From assembly GCA_023512345.1 (NCBI GenBank), contig JAILZT010000032.1:1-56315 (forward strand): a DNA stretch of 56,315 nucleotides, read 5' to 3'. The position numbers and the translations under genes are program-made. The notes under the pieces are model-generated. The model ran no database searches, had not been told where the DNA came from, and worked only from the letters and a program-made list of their open reading frames with translations. Shown piece by piece: positions 41,523 through 51,800 of this stretch (position 1 is the first letter of the stretch; each line of letters starts with the position of its first letter). The DNA is from Paenibacillus sp. (GTDB lineage: Bacteria > Bacillota > Bacilli > Paenibacillales > Paenibacillaceae).

Positions 41523-43265
41523 ATGATAAAAGTTGAAAACTTATCCTTCTCATTTCCGCAAAAAGAACTATATAAAAACATTTCATTTACGCTTGAAGAG
41601 GGACAACATTGCGCTTTTATAGGAACAAGTGGCAGTGGGAAAAGTACACTGACCGATATACTGATGGATCCAGAAAGATATTTGTACGATGGCAAGTTAG
41701 AGATAGACCCTACTTGCAAAATTGGGTATGTAAGTCAGTTCTCACAACCAGACAAAACTAAAGAAACAACTGTTTTCGAATATATAGGAGAAAAATTTAT
41801 TAAGATTCAAAATGAAATTCAATTGATTTGCACTGAAATGGAAACCTCATCGGATATTGATCCGTTACTAGAAAAGTATCAATTAGCTTTAGACGCATTT
41901 GATGCAATGGATGGGGATGATTTTGAAAGCAACATTAATAAGAAACTAAATCTAGCAAACCTCATGAAGCGAAAAGATCTTAGGGTATCTGACCTGAGTG
42001 GTGGGGAATTCAAACTTATTCAAGTGATTAAGGAAATGCTTAGTAGTCCAGACTTAATGATTATGGACGAGCCAGATGTATTTTTAGACTTTGAAAACCT
42101 AAATGCGCTTAAAAACCTTATTAATTCTCATAAAGGAATACTGCTAGTGGTTACGCACAACCGATATCTATTGAATCATTGTTTTAACAAAATTTTGCAC
42201 CTTGAAAACATGGAAATCCAAGAGTTTGATGGGCGATATATTGAATATAACTTCTCATTACTTCAAACTAAAATTGAGTTGCAAGAACTCACAATAGCTG
42301 AGGATGAAGAAATTGAGAGAAACGAGAATATCATCAATAATCTTAGAGCTATCGCAACTTATAATTCAGAAGCATCTAGAGGGAAAGCGTTAAAAGCCAG
42401 AGTTAAATTTCAAGAAAGATTGGAAGCCCGTAGAATTAAAGCGCCATTTGTTGATATTAAGCAACCGAATATCCGTTTTGATATTGATAATGAAATTGAA
42501 GAAGACACCATTGTTTTAAGTGTCAATAATTATAGTGTTGCTTTTGATGAACTGCTTTTAGAAAATGTTAACTTTGAGATAAAATCTACTGATAAAGTAG
42601 CTCTTATCGGTCCGAACGGTACCGGAAAAACAACTTTACTCCGGGAAATCTTTAAAAATAATCATGATTCCATTGAAATAAAAGATGAGGCTAAAGTGGC
42701 TTATTTATCTCAGCTTCAAGGCGAAATGCTAAAGGATTCTAATACAATACTGGAAGAATTCATCGATGCTGGGTTTAAAACATATGAAGAGGTTAGATCA
42801 TATATTTCAGACTATGGCTTTGAAGGAGAAATCGTTAATCAAAAGATAGAATCTTTATCTGGTGGAGAAAAAAATATGCTTCAATTGGCTAAAGTTTGTG
42901 CCAGTAAAGCAAACGTGTTGCTTCTTGATGAACCGACAAGTCATTTAGACACCTACTCACAAATAGCACTGGAGAAAGCCATTGAAGACTATAAAGGTGC
43001 GATTCTCATGATTTCTCATGATTTCTATTCTGTGGTAAATGGTATGGATTATGTTCTAATCATTGACGATAAGACGATTAGAAAGATGAAAATGCAAAAA
43101 TTTAAAAAGATGATTTATGCTAGTCATTTTGATAAAGACTATTTGGAAAATGAACAAAAGAAAAAATTAGTTGAGACGAAAGTAGAATTGGCTTTAAAAA
43201 ATACTGATTTTGAACTTGCAAAAGTATTGGTTGATGAGCTGGAAGAGCTGATTAAGTTGCTTTAA
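41523..43265 (+). CDS. ABC-F family ATPase, possible ribosome protection protein
   Basis: A soluble 580-residue protein with two ABC domains and no transmembrane helices. Domain 1 has Walker A GTSGSGKST (near 34), signature LSGGE and Walker B LMIMDEPDVFL. Domain 2 has Walker A GPNGTGKTT (near 360), signature LSGGE and Walker B VLLLDEPTSHLD. The linker between them (ATYNSEASRGKALKARVKFQERLEARR, near 285-315) is the P-site tRNA-interaction region. ABC-F proteins act at the ribosome; many near transposons protect against lincosamide, streptogramin or pleuromutilin drugs. The exact class cannot be told. AAAGG precedes the ATG. Confidence 0.85.
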   Translation: MIKVENLSFSFPQKELYKNISFTLEEGQHCAFIGTSGSGKSTLTDILMDPERYLYDGKLEIDPTCKIGYVSQFSQPDKTKETTVFEYIGEKFIKIQNEIQLICTEMETSSDIDPLLEKYQLALDAFDAMDGDDFESNINKKLNLANLMKRKDLRVSDLSGGEFKLIQVIKEMLSSPDLMIMDEPDVFLDFENLNALKNLINSHKGILLVVTHNRYLLNHCFNKILHLENMEIQEFDGRYIEYNFSLLQTKIELQELTIAEDEEIERNENIINNLRAIATYNSEASRGKALKARVKFQERLEARRIKAPFVDIKQPNIRFDIDNEIEEDTIVLSVNNYSVAFDELLLENVNFEIKSTDKVALIGPNGTGKTTLLREIFKNNHDSIEIKDEAKVAYLSQLQGEMLKDSNTILEEFIDAGFKTYEEVRSYISDYGFEGEIVNQKIESLSGGEKNMLQLAKVCASKANVLLLDEPTSHLDTYSQIALEKAIEDYKGAILMISHDFYSVVNGMDYVLIIDDKTIRKMKMQKFKKMIYASHFDKDYLENEQKKKLVETKVELALKNTDFELAKVLVDELEELIKLL

Positions 43266-43342
43266 ATCTAATGGCAACCATTCAACAAGCGGAGCTCTTC
43301 TACTATCTACAGAATTGACATCCAGATTAACATCATGACTCC

Positions 43343-43374
43343 AAACGGGGCTGCCTTCGGGTAGCCCCGTTTTT
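43343..43374 (+). terminator. terminator after the ABC-F gene
   Basis: AAACGGGGCTGCC/GGTAGCCCCGTTT around the tight loop TTCG, ending in TTTTT. A second, weaker hairpin (CGGCCTCA/TGAGGCCG) follows at 43398-43437. Confidence 0.85.
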
Positions 43375-43468
43375 CGTGTCCTGGTCAGATTATAACGCGG
43401 CCTCAGTCCTGAGTAGAACTCATTGGGAATGAGGCCGTTTATATTTGATGAAAAGCAAAGGATTAGTA

Positions 43469-43484
43469 TAGAAAACGCTTTCGT
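43469..43484 (+). promoter_or_regulatory. cre site (CcpA) before the sensor kinase gene
   Basis: AGAAAACGCTTTCG matches 12 of 14 positions of the cre consensus TGWAARCGYTWNCW. It lies about 55 nt before the kinase start, consistent with glucose repression of the locus. Confidence 0.65.
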
Positions 43485-43537
43485 TACATTGTAAAATATG
43501 GGTTAAGATGTGATTACGAAACAAGGATGGGAATTTA

Positions 43538-45280
43538 TTGCGGATCAAATTCAGCATCTTTCAGAAAATGCTAGTGTTGCTGCTAATTCTTCTGACTCCG
43601 GTCGTGGCACTGTACTATTATTCTACATCCAAGAGCATTAACGTCATACAGGAGGAGCTCATCAAAGCGAGCCTGAACCGGATGGAGCTTTTCGTGGCGC
43701 AATTGGATGCCAGTATAGAGAAGTTCGACCTGGTCTCCGCTCCTATGCTAGTTGACACGAACGTACTGGATTACCTGTACAACCTCGAGATGAGTAATTA
43801 TTCCCTAATGAAAACAAAATTGCTGATCCAGGAGAAGCTGTCGCTGGCCAGCGCGTCAGGCAATTGGCGAAATGACGTGACCGTCTATTTCCCGCAACGA
43901 GGCTACAGCATTTCTTCTTCCCCCTCTTATGAGTATGATCTTGAAGAGTTTGAGAGCCGCTTCTCACTGGGATGGACCTACAGCGATGATTCGAAGATAG
44001 GCTCCAGCTTCACTCGAACCTATGTCACTACGGGTTACAAGCCGGCCCGTCCGGACGATCTGGATGTTGCCGTTCGCATTAACCTTTATAAATGGAGTTT
44101 TGAGAATCTGCTCGACACCTACAAGTCTGGTCATTCCGACAATCCGTTTTTTTACAAAGAGGGACGTGCTATCATCGCCAGTAGGTCCGCGGAAGGGCCC
44201 AAGATGGACGGAATCGTCTCGGAATTGGGTGACAGGGTCAATAGCCAGGATTCAGGTTACTTAATCCATTCGTTCGCCGGCAGACCTTATCTGATTACCT
44301 ACTATTATTCCAATCTCCTTGAATGGCATCTCGTCGATTCTGTTCCGCTTGACCAGATCATCGGACCAATCAGGCAGCAGAGGATATTGTTTGGAGCATC
44401 TTCGGTCATTCTGCTCCTATTCGGGATCGCCGCCGCGACGGCCTTGTACTGGAACGTACATAGACCTATTTTCCATCTTGTGCGCGCGGTGCAGCGGATT
44501 AAGCGGGGTGATTATGCCTACCGTCTGCCGAAGAAATCGAACAATGAATTTGCGTTCCTGATGCAGAATTTCAACGAAATGGCGTCGCAGATCCAAGATC
44601 TCATCGAGAATGTCCTGCAATCGCATATCCTTGCGCGCGATGCCACACTGAAGCAGCTACAGGCGCAGATCCATCCTCATTTTCTGTACAATTGCCTGGG
44701 TTTTATCATTAACATGACCAAGATGGGGAAGGATCAGGCCGTTATGGACATGGCGTATCACCTGGCCGACTATTACCGGTATACAACGCGAATGGACAAT
44801 CAGGGAGTTAGCATAGGCGAAGAACTTGCGTTCGTACGCATTCACTTAGAGATTCTCCAGCTTCGCAATGAGACGTTGACCTATAACATCGAGCTGCCGG
44901 AAGAATTGGCGGAACTCCGGATACCACGGCTTCTGATCCAACCGATAGTGGAGAATGCGATCGTGCATGGACTTGAGAACGTCGAATACCCGGGTCGGGT
45001 GGAAATCAGGGTCTACGTTAAGGATGGGTGGGTGCACTTGGAAGTGGAGGATAACGGCAAAGGGCTAAGTAGGGAGAAAATAGACCGTCTATACATGGAG
45101 CTTCGTATCCCGGCTGGTGAATATACCGGCTGCGGCCTATGGAACGTGTATCAGCGGATGCAAGGCAATTTCGGTCCAGACGCCCAAATTTCGTTTAGCC
45201 CGTCCGGGCTGGGCGGGCTAAACGTGAGCTTGGTCTGGAGATTGGGTACGAGAGATAAAACGAAGGAGGAAGAGCCATGA
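43538..45280 (+). CDS. YesM-type sensor histidine kinase
   Basis: This 580-residue membrane kinase has an N-terminal helix (MLVLLLILLTPVVALYYYS), an extracellular sensor of about 250 residues, a second helix near 290-310 (GASSVILLLFGIAAATALYW) and HAMP. The His_kinase domain motif is LKQLQAQIHPHFLYNCL (His near residue 382), and the ATPase has VENAIVHGLENV and VEDNGKGL. YesM/LytS-type kinases beside ABC importers sense sugars or oligosaccharides. TTG start after AAGGATGGGAAT. It overlaps the response regulator by 4 nt. Confidence 0.92.
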   Translation: MRIKFSIFQKMLVLLLILLTPVVALYYYSTSKSINVIQEELIKASLNRMELFVAQLDASIEKFDLVSAPMLVDTNVLDYLYNLEMSNYSLMKTKLLIQEKLSLASASGNWRNDVTVYFPQRGYSISSSPSYEYDLEEFESRFSLGWTYSDDSKIGSSFTRTYVTTGYKPARPDDLDVAVRINLYKWSFENLLDTYKSGHSDNPFFYKEGRAIIASRSAEGPKMDGIVSELGDRVNSQDSGYLIHSFAGRPYLITYYYSNLLEWHLVDSVPLDQIIGPIRQQRILFGASSVILLLFGIAAATALYWNVHRPIFHLVRAVQRIKRGDYAYRLPKKSNNEFAFLMQNFNEMASQIQDLIENVLQSHILARDATLKQLQAQIHPHFLYNCLGFIINMTKMGKDQAVMDMAYHLADYYRYTTRMDNQGVSIGEELAFVRIHLEILQLRNETLTYNIELPEELAELRIPRLLIQPIVENAIVHGLENVEYPGRVEIRVYVKDGWVHLEVEDNGKGLSREKIDRLYMELRIPAGEYTGCGLWNVYQRMQGNFGPDAQISFSPSGLGGLNVSLVWRLGTRDKTKEEEP

Positions 45281-46860
45281 CCAGCCTGCTTGTGGTTGAT
45301 GACGAGAAGCATTATGCGGACAGTCTGGCGGATACGATTCCATGGACAACGCTTGGTATCTCCCGGGTTTTGAAAGCTTACAGCGCGGGTGAAGCGCTTG
45401 CCCTGATGGAATCGATACCTATCGACATCCTCATGACGGATATCCGTATGCCACGCATGAACGGCCTGGAACTGATCGAGCAGGCCAGGCGGCGCATTCC
45501 TGGGCTGAAGTGCTTGCTGCTCACAGGTTATGCGGATTTTGATTATGCCCGCAAAGCGATTGAGCTTCAAGCGCTCGATTACCTGATGAAGCCAGCTAAG
45601 GACGAGCAGCTGCTTATGGCAATGAGCCGAATCGTTAAGCAACTCGAGCAGGAGCGATCGATCGAACAGGGCTTCCGAATCTTCCGGGATAATAGCGCAG
45701 AGCTGAAGGCAGGGCTCTTGATCAAGGCACTCCACGGTACTCTGAACGGCAAGGCGCTTGCAGAAAAGTTGAAGCTGTTCGACCTCCCTCTTCCGATACC
45801 AGGCCCCCTCTCGCTGTGCCTTATCCGATTGGGTCCTCCCTTCGACGGACAGGATCTCTATTCGCAGTCCCTGATCAGGTTCGCGGTAACGAATATGCTG
45901 GAAGAACTGCTGATGGACCGGTATGACTGCTGGCCGGCTGCGGACGATGAAGAAAACCTGCTCGTACTGGTGTACGACCTATCGGGCGCGCCGCCGGATC
46001 CGGAATGGGTGCATGAGCGGATCGAACGGTTAAGGCAGGAAGTACGGAACTTGCTAAAAGGCGGAATATCCGTGGGGGAAGCCGGCTGTCTTTTCCCAGA
46101 AGGGCTGCAATCCAGTTACATGACAGCCAAATCGCGTCTGGGCAGTGACGGCTGTTCGTCAGGGCAGGTGACAGAGAGGAACGAGGAGGAACTGCGTCTC
46201 ATGCGCAAGCTCTATGAAGCGCCTCTTCTGACGCATCTTTTGGAAACGGAACAGTGGGAAGAGGCGGAAGCTAAGATCCGCGCGTTCGTGTCTCCACTAA
46301 TGCACACGGGTTCCCCCGACCTGATGCGCGACGTTTTTTTCTTTCTGTCCAATGCCTTCCAGTATATCGCGAATCGCAGCGGCAGAACGCTGGCCCAGAT
46401 GCTCACTCCCGGGCAATCCGCCTTTGTTAAGGGGAAAGCGATGCTGCACGCGTCGCAGCTGGAGATCTGGGCGATGGATCTGCTGCGCACGCTTCGCAAT
46501 GCGCTAGGGGAGGAGACCGAGGGCCACAGCCAGGCGATCGTCCGAAAGACGCAAGTCTATATCCGGAAGGAACTGGACAAAGACTTGTCGCTTACCTTGC
46601 TTGCCAAGCGTGTTTTCGTACATCCTAATCATCTGTCTAAGCTCTTTAAGCAATGTACAGACACTACCGTATCCCAGTATATTTACGAGCAACGCATGCT
46701 CAAGGCCTGCGAGTTGCTCAAGCACACAAATAATAAAATTTACCATATTGGAGAAAGCATAGGCTATCCTAATACCAACTGGTTTATCCGGAAATTCCGT
46801 GACTATTATCAGGTGACACCGCAGGAATTCAGGGATAGATACCGATCGGGAATGGAGTGA
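45277..46860 (+). CDS. YesN-type AraC-family response regulator
   Basis: The 527-residue protein has a receiver at residues 1-120 (VDDEK, phosphoacceptor in ILMTDIRMPRMNG, Lys in YLMKPAKDEQ), a long middle region and a C-terminal AraC double helix-turn-helix. The latter contains LSLTLLAKRVFVHPNHLSKLFKQCTDTTVSQYI and IYHIGESIGYPNTNWFIRKFRDYYQVTPQEFRDRY. It activates neighbouring transport and hydrolase genes in related loci. ATG overlaps the kinase stop; its own stop overlaps the binding-protein start. Confidence 0.92.
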   Translation: MTSLLVVDDEKHYADSLADTIPWTTLGISRVLKAYSAGEALALMESIPIDILMTDIRMPRMNGLELIEQARRRIPGLKCLLLTGYADFDYARKAIELQALDYLMKPAKDEQLLMAMSRIVKQLEQERSIEQGFRIFRDNSAELKAGLLIKALHGTLNGKALAEKLKLFDLPLPIPGPLSLCLIRLGPPFDGQDLYSQSLIRFAVTNMLEELLMDRYDCWPAADDEENLLVLVYDLSGAPPDPEWVHERIERLRQEVRNLLKGGISVGEAGCLFPEGLQSSYMTAKSRLGSDGCSSGQVTERNEEELRLMRKLYEAPLLTHLLETEQWEEAEAKIRAFVSPLMHTGSPDLMRDVFFFLSNAFQYIANRSGRTLAQMLTPGQSAFVKGKAMLHASQLEIWAMDLLRTLRNALGEETEGHSQAIVRKTQVYIRKELDKDLSLTLLAKRVFVHPNHLSKLFKQCTDTTVSQYIYEQRMLKACELLKHTNNKIYHIGESIGYPNTNWFIRKFRDYYQVTPQEFRDRYRSGME

Positions 46861-48611
46861 TTGGGCTGGTGAAAAGGCAAAGAAGAGGGACATTCCTTCT
46901 ATTGGCAGTTCTGATAGGAATTCTGTTGCTTGTCGGCTGTTTAAATAGCACTGGGAAGGCGACCAAGAACAGTCCGAAGAGTGGGGAAGTGAAGCCGATA
47001 TGGGACTTTAAATACGATCCGCCGATTACGATTACTACGGGAATCGTGGATGAGAATCGGCCCAACGCATTTAAGCCGGGCGAGAGCCTCACGGACAACG
47101 TGCATACTCGCTGGATGGAAGATAATCTGGGGATCGTCACGAAGTTTGACTGGATCGTCAGTAAGTTCGACGATGCGGATACTAAGATCCGGCTGGCGCT
47201 GGCCGTTAATGGCAAGCTGCCGGACACCTTTAGCGCAGAGGGAGATATCCTGAAGAATCTGCTCAAAGCCGACAAGCTGCTTCCGCTGGGTGAAGCCATC
47301 GAGAAGTTCGCGCATCCGAAGTTAAAGGAGGTGCTTGAGAAGTATGCTTATACCATGACGGAGGTGACCAAAGACGGCGAAATTTACGGACTTCCCCTCT
47401 TCAGCGCGGGAGATGAGGGAACGGTCATGTGGATCCGCAAGGATTGGCTCGAGAAGCTGTCGCTGAAGCCGCCGGCGACGATCAGCGAACTGGAGAACGT
47501 ACTGAAGGCGTTCTCTGAGCAAGATCCTAACGGAAACGGCAAAGATGACGAAGTAGGCCTGGCGGTTTCTCTGAAGGAAGGACCATGGAGTTGGATGGGG
47601 CAGACGGACGCGATAGCCGGCGCTTTCTCGGGGCAGATGCTCAGCACGTTCGACATCAAGCTCTTCTGGAATGAAGCCGAGAATGGCAACCTGGTCTATG
47701 GCGCCGTTCACCCGGATGCCAAGAAATACTTGGCAACGATGGCGTCCTGGATGGCCAAGGGCTACATAGATAGGGATGCAGGCATGAAGGACGCAAGCCA
47801 AGCGTCCGATCTGGCGGTCAAAGGAATGGCCGGCGTCATGTTCGGCCCGTTCTGGATGGGAGCCTGGCCGCTCGGCGACACGGTGAAGGCCGATCCCGAA
47901 GCGGATTGGCAGACGTATCCCCTTCCTTCCGGGCCAGATGGGTTAAGGGGCAAGGCGCAGAAGCCGCTGTACGGCATTTACAGAGTGTTCAGCAAGGACT
48001 TTAAGAATATAGAGACCTGGTTCGCCTATTATAATAAGCTGCTTGCCAAAAATTTCGGCCCGAAGGATCTGTACTTCGACCCCCGTTTCACCCAAGGGTA
48101 TCACGAAGGTTACGATTATGTGATCAAGGATGGCAAGGTCATCACCGTCGATTTCGCGACCGAAGGGGTGCCGATTGACCAATGGCCGCTTGCGGACGGG
48201 TCATCGATAGATGTGCGCTGGATGCTGTATCCGTTGACCGGCAGCGCGCCGACGCTACCTTATATGAACGCGGATGCGATCAAAAAATTGTCTGAAAATT
48301 CAGATGCCGTAGTGAGGACGCCGATTGAACAGGTCATCAAGGGGCTGAATTCGGCCCAACTGGCGGCGGCCGGGGTCGCGATTACCGAACAGGGGCTCGA
48401 AATCCCGAACCGGTACCATGGGCCGTTAACAGACGGGATGGAGAAGCACGGAGTGTTCCTGCAGAAACTCGGAACGGAGAGCTACCTGAGCATCATTTAT
48501 GGTGAGAAGCCGCTCTCCTACTTCGATGAGTTCGTAGCCCAGTTTTACAAAAATGGCGGTGATGTAATCACGAGAGAAGTGAATAATTGGTATAAGGAAA
48601 ACAAGCCATAA
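46857..48611 (+). CDS. extracellular solute-binding lipoprotein 1 (LplA-type)
   Basis: A 584-residue lipoprotein. The lipobox is LLVGC near residue 25, preceded by a basic start and a hydrophobic core. The mature domain follows the large family 1 binding proteins: TRWMEDNLGIVTKFDWI, EITKDGEIYGLP-like text (TEVTKDGEIYGLPLFSAGDEGTVMWIRKDWLEKL) and DPNGNGKDDEVGLA, a Ca-like loop typical of Paenibacillus proteins. It probably binds cello- or other glucan oligosaccharides for the permeases at 52273-54190. GTG 46857 overlaps the regulator stop (GTGA); GTG 46869 is also possible. Confidence 0.9.
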   Translation: MIGLVKRQRRGTFLLLAVLIGILLLVGCLNSTGKATKNSPKSGEVKPIWDFKYDPPITITTGIVDENRPNAFKPGESLTDNVHTRWMEDNLGIVTKFDWIVSKFDDADTKIRLALAVNGKLPDTFSAEGDILKNLLKADKLLPLGEAIEKFAHPKLKEVLEKYAYTMTEVTKDGEIYGLPLFSAGDEGTVMWIRKDWLEKLSLKPPATISELENVLKAFSEQDPNGNGKDDEVGLAVSLKEGPWSWMGQTDAIAGAFSGQMLSTFDIKLFWNEAENGNLVYGAVHPDAKKYLATMASWMAKGYIDRDAGMKDASQASDLAVKGMAGVMFGPFWMGAWPLGDTVKADPEADWQTYPLPSGPDGLRGKAQKPLYGIYRVFSKDFKNIETWFAYYNKLLAKNFGPKDLYFDPRFTQGYHEGYDYVIKDGKVITVDFATEGVPIDQWPLADGSSIDVRWMLYPLTGSAPTLPYMNADAIKKLSENSDAVVRTPIEQVIKGLNSAQLAAAGVAITEQGLEIPNRYHGPLTDGMEKHGVFLQKLGTESYLSIIYGEKPLSYFDEFVAQFYKNGGDVITREVNNWYKENKP

Positions 48612-48628
48612 TATAGTGGCTTGTTTTC
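48597..48628 (+). terminator. terminator overlapping the binding-protein stop codon
   Basis: GAAAACAAGCCA pairs perfectly with TGGCTTGTTTTC around loop TAATATAG, which contains the TAA stop. It separates the sensory/binding-protein unit from the cellulase gene. Confidence 0.85.
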
Positions 48629-48691
48629 TTCTATGTTCACTTATTTCTTCTATATTCCAGCGTTAACTTCGTGAATTAAAATTAACTTTAT

Positions 48692-48705
48692 CGAAAGCGT
48701 TTACA
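48692..48705 (+). promoter_or_regulatory. cre site before the GH9 gene
   Basis: CGAAAGCGTTTACA matches 13 of 14 cre consensus positions. It is between the terminator at 48597-48628 and the GH9 start at 48817, indicating a CcpA-controlled promoter for the cellulase. Confidence 0.75.
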
Positions 48706-48816
48706 TAAAGGGGCGATAAGCAGAAACAAAAAGAAGGCATAGGTGTGCTTCCAATGTCGGTTTTGCGCGAAGCTATTCAAGAAGTATCGCTCACAAAACT
48801 TTTAGGAGGAGAAGTA

Positions 48817-51800
48817 ATGAGGAAAAAAGTAAGTTTTATCCTGGCATTTACCATGTTTGTGACCGTCTTTTTTTCGAATCCGATCAAGACTGATGCGGCT
48901 ACTCCCGAAGCGCCCGCAGGGTGGAGAGACTTACTGGATTACAGTATATTCAGTACTACATCGGATGGCTGGGCAGGGGATAGCGGATTTGGACTTGAGA
49001 CGGTGGACAGCAAGCTGCCTATCGACGGGACAGCCATGTACAACGGGTTGCCTTCATTGCTATTAAATGCGAAGACGCCTACCAGTCCGTCTTGGTACAA
49101 CGCTTTAATCACGGTTGTCGGATGGAAAGCGTATGACTTTACCTCTTATTATCCGAATGGATTCCTTGAGTTTAATATCAAGGGGAATGCGGGCGGAGAA
49201 TCCTTTCTTCTTGGCTTTAAAGACAGAGTATTCGAAAGGGCAGCTGGCAATGAAATTACCACTACAGTAAATATTGACAGCTATGCCAACATTACAACGA
49301 GCTGGAGCCATGTGAAGATCCCGTTAAAGGATCTAATGAAGGTCGCGCAAGGAATTGACCCTTCTTCCATAGATTCGTTATCCATCAAGAATAATGGATT
49401 TCAACCTTTAAAGGTCTGGTTCAATGATATTAGGGTTACATCTCCTGATAAGGAGAAAGTGTATGCACCCATCAAGGTCAATCAAGTGGGGTATCCCGTA
49501 GATGGGGTGAAGCAGGCGCTCGTAACCGGCTTTGAGGATGTCCTCACGGTTGATGAGGGTACTCCGTTCAGTGTTATTAACACTGCTAATAATACCGCAG
49601 CATTCTCCGGAACGCTTGTGCTTACCAAGAATTATGATGCCATTGACAGTGGAGAGCGGGTTTTCACCGCCGACTTTACAAATTTGACGGTTCCGGGAAA
49701 ATATTATGTTGCGGTACAGGGTCTCCAAAATTCGCCCAAGTTCTCTATCGGCGAAGCTAACGAGATTTATGAACCTTTTCTAACCGACGTATCGAGATAC
49801 TTCTATTACCAGAGAACCGGAATTAATATTACCAGCCCATACACTCAGAATTATCAGAGAACCGATTTTACGCCTGACACAGCAGTACCTTTAATGTCCA
49901 ATCCTTCCATCACAAAAGACGTTTCCAAAGGATGGTATGATGCGGGCGATAAAGGCAAGTACGTAAACGCAGGCGCCAAAGCCTTGTCGGACCTCTTCTG
50001 GGCCTATGAAATGATGCCGGGGAAATTTACGGATAATCAATTCAATATTCCCGAGAGTGGAAATGGCATTCCCGATATTTTGGATGAAGCTAAGTGGGAG
50101 CTGGAGTGGATGCTCAAAATGCAGGATGCGGCCACCGGCGGATTCTATGCACGCGTAACCTTCCAGGACGACGACAATATGGTAGACAGAGAAATTATTG
50201 ATGCGGATACGGTAAGCTCGCGGACCGCTATCAAAACGACTGCCGATACAGCTACCGCAGCCGGTGTATTGGCACACGCCTACCTGATTTATCAGAATAT
50301 CGATCCGGCTTTTGCCCAGAGCTGTTTGAATTCAGCAGAAGCGGCTTGGGGATATTTGGAGGCCCATCCGGAGAATATCCGAACGCCTAACACGGGCAGA
50401 TGGCCTTACGATGTAACAGATGACGCTTCGAACCGTCTTTGGGCTGCTGGCTCCCTGTATCGGACGACCGGTGATGCCAAATACAACAATTATTTTCTGG
50501 AAAATTACACAGATATGGAAATATTTTTTGAGGATACCCTCGATTTCGCCAGCGGTTGGGCAAACACTTGGAATACAGGCTTCTTCAGCTATCTTAAAGC
50601 CGCTAATCCGAATTCCGGTGTCGTAAGCTGGTATACAGACAAATTCCAGCAATGGTTCAATGACAAAGTGAGCAGATATAACGAAAGTGCCTGGAAAAGC
50701 ATCATAAAAGACGGTAACTATTATTGGGGAATCACCATGCAGGTTGCGGATACGCCGATGGAAATGATCATCGGTACGAAATTGTTGGGAACCTTTGAGA
50801 GCAACCGCGCAATTATCGATAAAATTACCTATAGCCAGTTAGACTGGATTCTCGGTCAGAACCCGGTAGGCGTATCCTTCGTATCGGGCTATGGCGATAA
50901 CAGCGTGAAGTATCCGTTCAGCATCATGTACAGAACGGATAATTTACCTGGGGTGCCGAATGGGTATCTGGTCGGAGGACCGAATAAATTCTCCAACGAT
51001 GTAACTGTAGGGAACCAGATATCAAGATTCGCAGCGAAAAACTATAACGATAACTTCCAGGAATGGACAACAAACGAGCATACCGTCTATTGGAATTCGG
51101 GGCTGGTATTCGTAGCTGCATTTGCAACGGGGAATAGCAGCAACTCGGCAATCAGTCCGGTGGCCGCTGCCTTTGATAAGAAAGCCGCTAACCAGGCCGA
51201 TATTCCGGTGACGCTGACCCTTAATGGCAATACGCTCACTGCCATTAAGAATGGTACGGCCTCTCTTGTAGCGGGTACGGATTACACCGTATCAGGCAAC
51301 ATAGTCACGTTGCTAAAAAGCTACCTCGCGCTGCAGCCGGTTGGAACGACACACCTCACCTTCCTGTTTAACGCCGGTTCCTCTGCTGCGTTATCCGTGA
51401 TTGTGAACGATTCGTCGATTATCAATTCGGCAATCAGTCCGGTGACAGCTATCTTTGACAAGAAACCCGCTAATCAGGCCGACATTCCGGTGACGGTGAC
51501 ACTGAACGGCAATGCGCTCACCGGTATTAAGAACGGTACGGCATCCCTGATTGAAGGTACAGATTATACTGTATCAGGCATGGCGGTAACGTTCCAGAAG
51601 GCTTATCTGGCTGCACAGCCAGTGGGAACAACAACGCTGACGTTCAACTTCAGTGCAGGAGCAAGTGCTGCATTTACGGTCTCTGTGGTTAATACCACTT
51701 CCGGTGGAAGCGGGTCCATTAAGGTTCAGCAGTTCAATTCTACCGTTTCGGCAACGAGCAGCACGTTGAACCCGAAGATAAAACTGGTGAATACCGGAAC

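Noticed and set aside
45151..45735. 194-aa minus-strand ORF across the kinase/regulator junction
   Set aside because: Antisense to two strongly conserved genes in GC-richer DNA; no ribosome site or domain.
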